A DNA stretch of 10,407 nt from 2-01-FULL-49-17 sp035549275 (GTDB lineage: Bacteria > Patescibacteriota > Minisyncoccia > 2-02-FULL-40-12 > GWA2-44-9): positions 1 through 10,407 of the forward strand of contig DASZRH010000035.1 of NCBI GenBank assembly GCA_035549275.1. Direction: 5' to 3'. Both the position numbers and the translations under genes were made by a program. The notes under the pieces were generated by a model. It had not been told where the DNA came from, made no database searches, and worked only from the letters and a program-made list of their open reading frames with translations. This document shows positions 6,746 through 10,407 of the stretch, in pieces. The stretch's first letter is position 1; each line of letters opens with the position of its first letter.

Positions 6746-7297
6746 GTGGCAAGTCCGATCTCACTCGCAGGTTTTTTGAATCCCGAAACGGTTGTCGGGG
6801 AATTTGGCATTACGCCCGGCATGCGGATCGCCGATTTGGGCTGCGGTTCCGGACACGTGGCGCTGTTGCTGGCCCAGCGGACGGGCCCGGACGGAAAAGT
6901 AACGGCCGTGGATATTTTGGAAGATAAATTGGACAGCGTTCGCACCCAAGCCAAGGCGGCGGGAATCAACAACATCGAAACGATTCGGGCGAATCTCGAA
7001 GTGCTGGGCAGTTCCGGTTTGGTAGACGGCTCCCAGGATATGGCCGTGTTGGTCAATATTCTTTTCCAATCTCCCCAAAAAGAAGCGATTATCAAGGAGG
7101 CGATCCGGGTTGTGCGCTCGGGCGGGACGTTGATCGTAGTTGAATGGCGGCCCGGCGCTGGCGGGTTTGGTCCGACGGATCAGCTGCGCATTAGCGAAGA
7201 CACTCTCAAGAATATGGTAGCCGCCGCCGGCGCCGGGCCGGCCCGCTCGTTCTCGGCTGGCCAATTCCATTACGGCGTTATTTTTACTAAAGCATGA
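6746..7297 (+). CDS. Class I SAM-dependent methyltransferase
   Basis: The 183-aa protein is a Rossmann-fold methyltransferase using S-adenosylmethionine. Motif I is IADLGCGSGH (28-37), the acidic residue ending strand 2 is Asp56 in VTAVDI, and a post-motif segment reads VLRSGG-like (VVRSGGTLIVVEW, 122-134). The opening GFLNPETVVGEFGITPG matches small orphan UbiE/Methyltransf_11-like proteins. The acceptor substrate cannot be read from the sequence. The start is GTG at 6746. GGAAG touches it directly with no spacing, so it cannot act as a normal Shine-Dalgarno, and no other in-frame start occurs before motif I except ATG at residue 26, which would delete the conserved N-terminus. Its TGA overlaps the next gene's ATG by four bases. 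It heads the envelope-protein operon. Confidence 0.88.
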   Translation: MASPISLAGFLNPETVVGEFGITPGMRIADLGCGSGHVALLLAQRTGPDGKVTAVDILEDKLDSVRTQAKAAGINNIETIRANLEVLGSSGLVDGSQDMAVLVNILFQSPQKEAIIKEAIRVVRSGGTLIVVEWRPGAGGFGPTDQLRISEDTLKNMVAAAGAGPARSFSAGQFHYGVIFTKA

Positions 7298-8598
7298 ACA
7301 ACCGAAAAGTAATGTACATTCTGGTCGGGGTTATCGCGGTTGCGGTGTTCGTTACCTTTATTTTAATTCTTCGGAATATCGGCGGGACCACCGCTTCTAA
7401 GGTTACGCTCCAATTTTGGGGAGTCTATGACGATCCATCGGCATTCGAAAAAGTAATTTCCGGATTTCAGGCCGAGCATCCTGAAATTGACGTGAAATAC
7501 CGCGTTATTCCGTACGATCAATACGAAACAACCATGGTCAATGCGCTCGCCGCTGGCAACGGGCCGGACATTGTCATGATTCACAACACGTGGCTGCCCA
7601 AGCACGGCGACAAACTGGAACCGATGCCAACTTCGATTCCAGGCCAGAAGGAACCGCTCTTCACGCTCCAGGACTACAAGAATCAATTTGTTGATGTCGT
7701 GCCGCAAGATTTAACCTATCAAAACCAGATTTACGGTGTGCCGTTGTACGTTGATACCCTGGCTTTGTATTACAACAAAGACCTTTTCAACGCGGCCGGA
7801 ATCACAACGCCGCCCAAAATGTGGGAGGACGTCAATAATGATATTCAACTCTTAACAAAGTTCGATTCGCGGGGGAATATTACCCAATCGGCGGCGGCAT
7901 TGGGCACGGCGCGGAATATTAACCGATCCACGGATATTCTGATGGATATGATGCTGCAAAGCGGGGTGAATATGACCTCAAGCGACAACCGGACTGCAAC
8001 GTTTGCTGAGCCGGTCAGCGGCCAGCACGTCGGGGAAATTGCGCTTGAATACTACACGGATTTCGCCAATCCCCGCAAACAAAGCTATGCCTGGAACAGC
8101 TCGCTCCACTACTCCGTAGACGCGTTTTCCGAGGGTACTCTAGCAATGATGTTCAACTATTCTCACCAGGCCGCGGCCATCCGAGCCAAAGCGCCGCGGC
8201 TGAACTTCGGCATTGCGCCGATGCCGCAGGCATCGGCGACAGATATCCGCGATTTCGCCAACTACTGGGCCGCGGCCGTTACCAAGGGCTCGGCTCATCC
8301 GAATGAGGCCTGGGAATTCTTGGCGTACCTAGGATCCAAAGATGGCGAGTCTGCCTACCTCGCGGCAACCGGCCGTCCGGCCGCTCGCCGCGACCTGATT
8401 GATCTTCAGAAATCCGATCCTGATTTAAGTGTCTTTGCGCGCCAGGCCCTGACCGCCCGCTCCTGGTATCAAGTCGACAACGTGGCCATCGAAAATATTT
8501 TTGCCGACATGATTGATGACGTGAATTTCAATCGGGCGACCGTACCGGCCGCGCTCGGCGCCGCCGAGACAAAGATAAACGTGCTGATGCGCCAATGA
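7294..8598 (+). CDS. Membrane-anchored extracellular solute-binding protein, family 1
   Basis: The 434-aa protein resembles the sugar-type substrate-binding proteins of ABC importers (SBP_bac_1). Recognisable blocks are VTLQFWGVYDDPSAFEKVI (37-55), the ligand-lobe segment NGPDIVMIHNTW (89-100), IYGVPLYVDTLALYYNKDLF (146-165) and, later, AMMFNYSHQAAAIRAKAP and NYWAAAVTKGSAHPNEAWEFL. The N-terminus is one hydrophobic helix (about 7-27) with no lipobox cysteine and no evident signal-peptidase site, so it is probably anchored by an uncleaved helix. No ABC permease or ATPase is next to it. Binding partner and ligand are therefore open: it may serve a distant importer or act as a surface binder. 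Translation is coupled to both neighbours through ATGA overlaps at 7294-7297 and 8595-8598. Confidence 0.88.
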   Translation: MNNRKVMYILVGVIAVAVFVTFILILRNIGGTTASKVTLQFWGVYDDPSAFEKVISGFQAEHPEIDVKYRVIPYDQYETTMVNALAAGNGPDIVMIHNTWLPKHGDKLEPMPTSIPGQKEPLFTLQDYKNQFVDVVPQDLTYQNQIYGVPLYVDTLALYYNKDLFNAAGITTPPKMWEDVNNDIQLLTKFDSRGNITQSAAALGTARNINRSTDILMDMMLQSGVNMTSSDNRTATFAEPVSGQHVGEIALEYYTDFANPRKQSYAWNSSLHYSVDAFSEGTLAMMFNYSHQAAAIRAKAPRLNFGIAPMPQASATDIRDFANYWAAAVTKGSAHPNEAWEFLAYLGSKDGESAYLAATGRPAARRDLIDLQKSDPDLSVFARQALTARSWYQVDNVAIENIFADMIDDVNFNRATVPAALGAAETKINVLMRQ

Positions 8599-9761
8599 CC
8601 CGCAGCGCTCCCAAACTTTTTGCCCATGCAGTCATCGTCGCGGCCCTGTTTGCTGTCCCGCTGTTTTCATTCGCCGTCGATTTTCCGTGGTGGCCGATCG
8701 TGCCGTGCGGTTTGAATCGGCCGAGCCAAGAACAAATTGCCGCCGGCGAGAAACTCCTTGACGATTCGTATTACCAGCCCTGCAATCAGTGCCAGTTGAT
8801 TCAACTCGGCAAGAATCTCATTGATATCGTGACCTATGTCATTGTGCCGGTTGTCGGTACGCTGCTCTTTATCTACGCTGGCTTCCGCATTCTCATCAGT
8901 CAGGGATCGCCCAAGGGCTATCAAGAAGGCATGTCGATCATGCGGACCACGGCCGTCGGCATCGCCATCATGCTTGGTTCGTGGCTGATTACGAACTTCA
9001 TTCTCAAAAGTTTGGCGGGCACTGACGATAATTCCCCCAATTGGTACACGATTTCCTGTACTGCCGGCCCGCTCGGAAGTATTGTTGGCGGAGGAGTAAC
9101 GCCCGGAGGCACCACAACCCCGAGTGTGCAACCGACTCAAACTGGCCAGCCCACCCAGCCAGGACAAGGAGTAACCTGCTCGCAATCGAATTTGAATTTG
9201 TGCCAAGGCCAGACGGCTTCCAGCAATTGCGGCGCCAGCACGCCTGCATGCCAGCAATATAGCGCCTTAATCAAACCCGAGTATATCGGCGGGCCGGTTA
9301 CGGCTGAACTTTTGAAATCCATTATCGCCAACGAGTCAACCTGCAATCCGACGCGGGCCAGCTCCGCCGGCTCCTACGGATTGACCCAGCTAAAGCCCGG
9401 CACTGCCAACCAGTACAAACAGTATTGCGGCATTACGGCTAATATCACGGCGTCTTGGCTGACCAATCCCGCTAATGCTCAAGCTGAAATTTGTATTACG
9501 GCTCAATATTTAAAACAACTGGCGGCGGCCAGTTCTTGCGGTCTGGATCCGCGCAATATGGCAGCGGGGTATAACGGCGGACCTGGCGCCTGCAAGGCGA
9601 GCGTTGATTGTTCGGGCCAGGCGAGCTGTTCGGGATCGGCGACCAAAGCGTGGGAATGTCTCTATGACAATACAGCTCATACAGTGTGCAACACTGGCTA
9701 CAATGAAACCAGAAATTATGCAACGAGGGTGCTATACTGTGTTCAAAACCCCGGCTTTTAA
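8595..9761 (+). CDS. T4SS pilin-like (VirB2/TrbC) and lytic transglycosylase fusion
   Basis: This 388-aa exported protein joins two modules. Residues 9-28 form a signal or membrane helix ending near FAVDFPWW. About 73-140 are two hydrophobic helices (IVTYVIVPVVGTLLFIYAGF and TAVGIAIMLGSWLITNFIL) joined by a short polar loop (SQGSPKGYQEG), the pattern of VirB2/TrbC-type pilins of type IV secretion systems (T4SS_pilin). A Gly/Pro/Thr/Gln linker (about 164-193) leads to a lysozyme-like SLT domain (about 235-388) with putative catalytic Glu247 in IANESTCNP, the SAGSYGLTQ motif (257-265), AAGYNGGPG (323-331) and RNYATRVLYC near the end. Such domains cleave peptidoglycan glycan strands, the VirB1 role. 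There are 18 cysteines, mostly in the extracytoplasmic part, suggesting disulfides. Start ATG overlaps the solute-binding protein stop. The SLT part is secure; the pilin relationship is likely. Confidence 0.87.
   Translation: MTRSAPKLFAHAVIVAALFAVPLFSFAVDFPWWPIVPCGLNRPSQEQIAAGEKLLDDSYYQPCNQCQLIQLGKNLIDIVTYVIVPVVGTLLFIYAGFRILISQGSPKGYQEGMSIMRTTAVGIAIMLGSWLITNFILKSLAGTDDNSPNWYTISCTAGPLGSIVGGGVTPGGTTTPSVQPTQTGQPTQPGQGVTCSQSNLNLCQGQTASSNCGASTPACQQYSALIKPEYIGGPVTAELLKSIIANESTCNPTRASSAGSYGLTQLKPGTANQYKQYCGITANITASWLTNPANAQAEICITAQYLKQLAAASSCGLDPRNMAAGYNGGPGACKASVDCSGQASCSGSATKAWECLYDNTAHTVCNTGYNETRNYATRVLYCVQNPGF
9730..9738 (+). promoter_or_regulatory. Possible extended -10 promoter before the last gene
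   Basis: TGCTATACT is an extended -10 (TGn plus TATACT, 5/6), 26 nt before the ATG at 9765 and inside the end of the fusion gene. The bases at the -35 distance (CAGAAA) do not match. It could give the last gene extra transcription apart from the operon, but a chance match is quite possible. Confidence 0.25.
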
Positions 9762-9764
9762 ACT

Positions 9765-10407
9765 ATGAAACGAATTTTCACTATTTTGTTGATCGCAATA
9801 TTCTGGGTCGGTCCCGCCCGGGCCGATGTTCAAGACGGTTTTGCGCCGCAAAATTTCTCGTATTTGTTCCATCTGTATTTCAGCAATGGCCAGTTGTTTG
9901 CCGACCGCGATTTTCAATATAAGTATGACATCTTGGCGTCGGCATATCAGGCGCCCATCGTTACCACTGAATTTCCGTATCGCGGCGATATTCTTAATTT
10001 TTCCGGTCAGGTCGGCGCTCACTTTGTCTTTGATCCGCGCCAGGGCGATACGCATTTCACGGAAGGGAAACTTTCGGTCTCGGCGCCGTACGTGGCGGAT
10101 GGGGATCGTGCTGTATTCTATGATTCCCAAAATAATCCTTTGCTGACCATATCCATCAGTCAAAGTTCATACTGCAATGACGACGGAATTTGCAACGCCG
10201 ACAACGGAGAAGACTCGCTTTCCTGTCCCAAAGACTGCAAACAAACTTTGCCAGCCCCGCCGCCGACCCAGAACCAGCAATCCGGCGGCACTGATTCCAG
10301 CGGAATTATCAGTGGGCTTTTGTATATCGGAGCGGGGGTTGTGATGATCGTTGGGTATTGGTGGTATCGCCGCCGCCGCGCCAAAGGCGCGGCGGGCAAT
10401 TCCTCCG
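9765..10407 (+). CDS. Exported, C-terminally anchored Cys-motif surface protein (3' truncated by window)
   Basis: The frame is open from ATG 9765 to the window end (214 residues visible). I do not recognise a named family. Residues 1-20 are a clear signal peptide (MKRIFTILLIAIFWVGPARA, cleavage before DV). Residues 21-135 appear to be a beta-rich extracellular domain with many aromatics. A short cysteine motif at 137-158 reads C-NDDG-I-C, then GED, then C-P-K-D-C; its Asp/Asn-rich spacing suggests a small metal- or disulfide-stabilised unit. A Pro/Gln/Ser linker (161-179) leads to a hydrophobic helix (181-201), followed by RRRRAKG, which fits an outside-N, inside-C anchor. ATG is 3 nt after the fusion gene stop, so it belongs to the same operon and is probably displayed beside the pilin/transglycosylase protein. 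The cytoplasmic tail is cut off. Confidence 0.82.
   Translation, partial: MKRIFTILLIAIFWVGPARADVQDGFAPQNFSYLFHLYFSNGQLFADRDFQYKYDILASAYQAPIVTTEFPYRGDILNFSGQVGAHFVFDPRQGDTHFTEGKLSVSAPYVADGDRAVFYDSQNNPLLTISISQSSYCNDDGICNADNGEDSLSCPKDCKQTLPAPPPTQNQQSGGTDSSGIISGLLYIGAGVVMIVGYWWYRRRRAKGAAGNSS

Noticed and set aside
8667..9257. 196-codon minus-strand frame across the fusion gene
   Set aside because: It lies opposite the pilin helices and linker, and no supporting start signal or homology pattern is visible.
1..10407. CRISPR array, tRNA, rRNA, or IS transposase
   Set aside because: No regularly spaced repeats, tRNA-like cloverleaf, rRNA sequence or transposase motifs were seen on either strand.

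Overview
The window looks like a chromosomal segment from a member of the Candidate Phyla Radiation (Patescibacteria, probably a Parcubacteria-like lineage). This rests on: ribosomal protein S1 with only four S1 domains; short, tightly packed genes; several genes with no recognisable Shine-Dalgarno; and a VirB2-like pilin module of the kind common in these genomes, here joined to a lytic transglycosylase. TGA is used as an ordinary stop (for example at 7295-7297), so the code-25 lineages (Gracilibacteria/Absconditabacteria) are unlikely. Base composition is moderately GC-rich by eye. No database search was possible, so the taxonomy is an inference.

Layout. At 3-1016 (+) is the 3' part of a metallo-beta-lactamase/beta-CASP protein, ending in its own hairpin terminator. 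Facing it on the minus strand are a Nudix hydrolase (1093-1803) and ribosomal protein S1 (rpsA, 1875-2969), each followed by a hairpin terminator. A 308-bp divergent intergenic region (2970-3277) carries a minus-strand promoter for rpsA, a plus-strand promoter for the next operon, and between them a large imperfect palindrome (3130-3233) that neither transcript should contain.

The plus strand then runs MBL-fold hydrolase (3278-3913), small single-pass membrane protein (3918-4253) and DNA gyrase subunit A (4257-6686), with gaps of 3-4 nt. After 59 nt comes a second run: SAM methyltransferase (6746-7297), membrane-anchored ABC-type solute-binding protein (7294-8598), a T4SS-pilin/lytic-transglycosylase fusion (8595-9761) and a signal-peptide surface protein with a C-terminal membrane anchor (9765 to beyond the window end). 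The first three are linked by ATGA stop/start overlaps, and the fourth follows after 3 nt, so they are very likely one mRNA.

Working together. The centre is housekeeping (S1, gyrase A). The right-hand operon looks like a cell-envelope module: three consecutive exported or membrane proteins, one combining a pilus-subunit-like two-helix segment with a peptidoglycan-cleaving domain. That fusion is the most interesting object here. The palindrome at 3130-3233, the apparently leaderless starts and the alanine at the quinolone-determining position of GyrA also deserve a second look.
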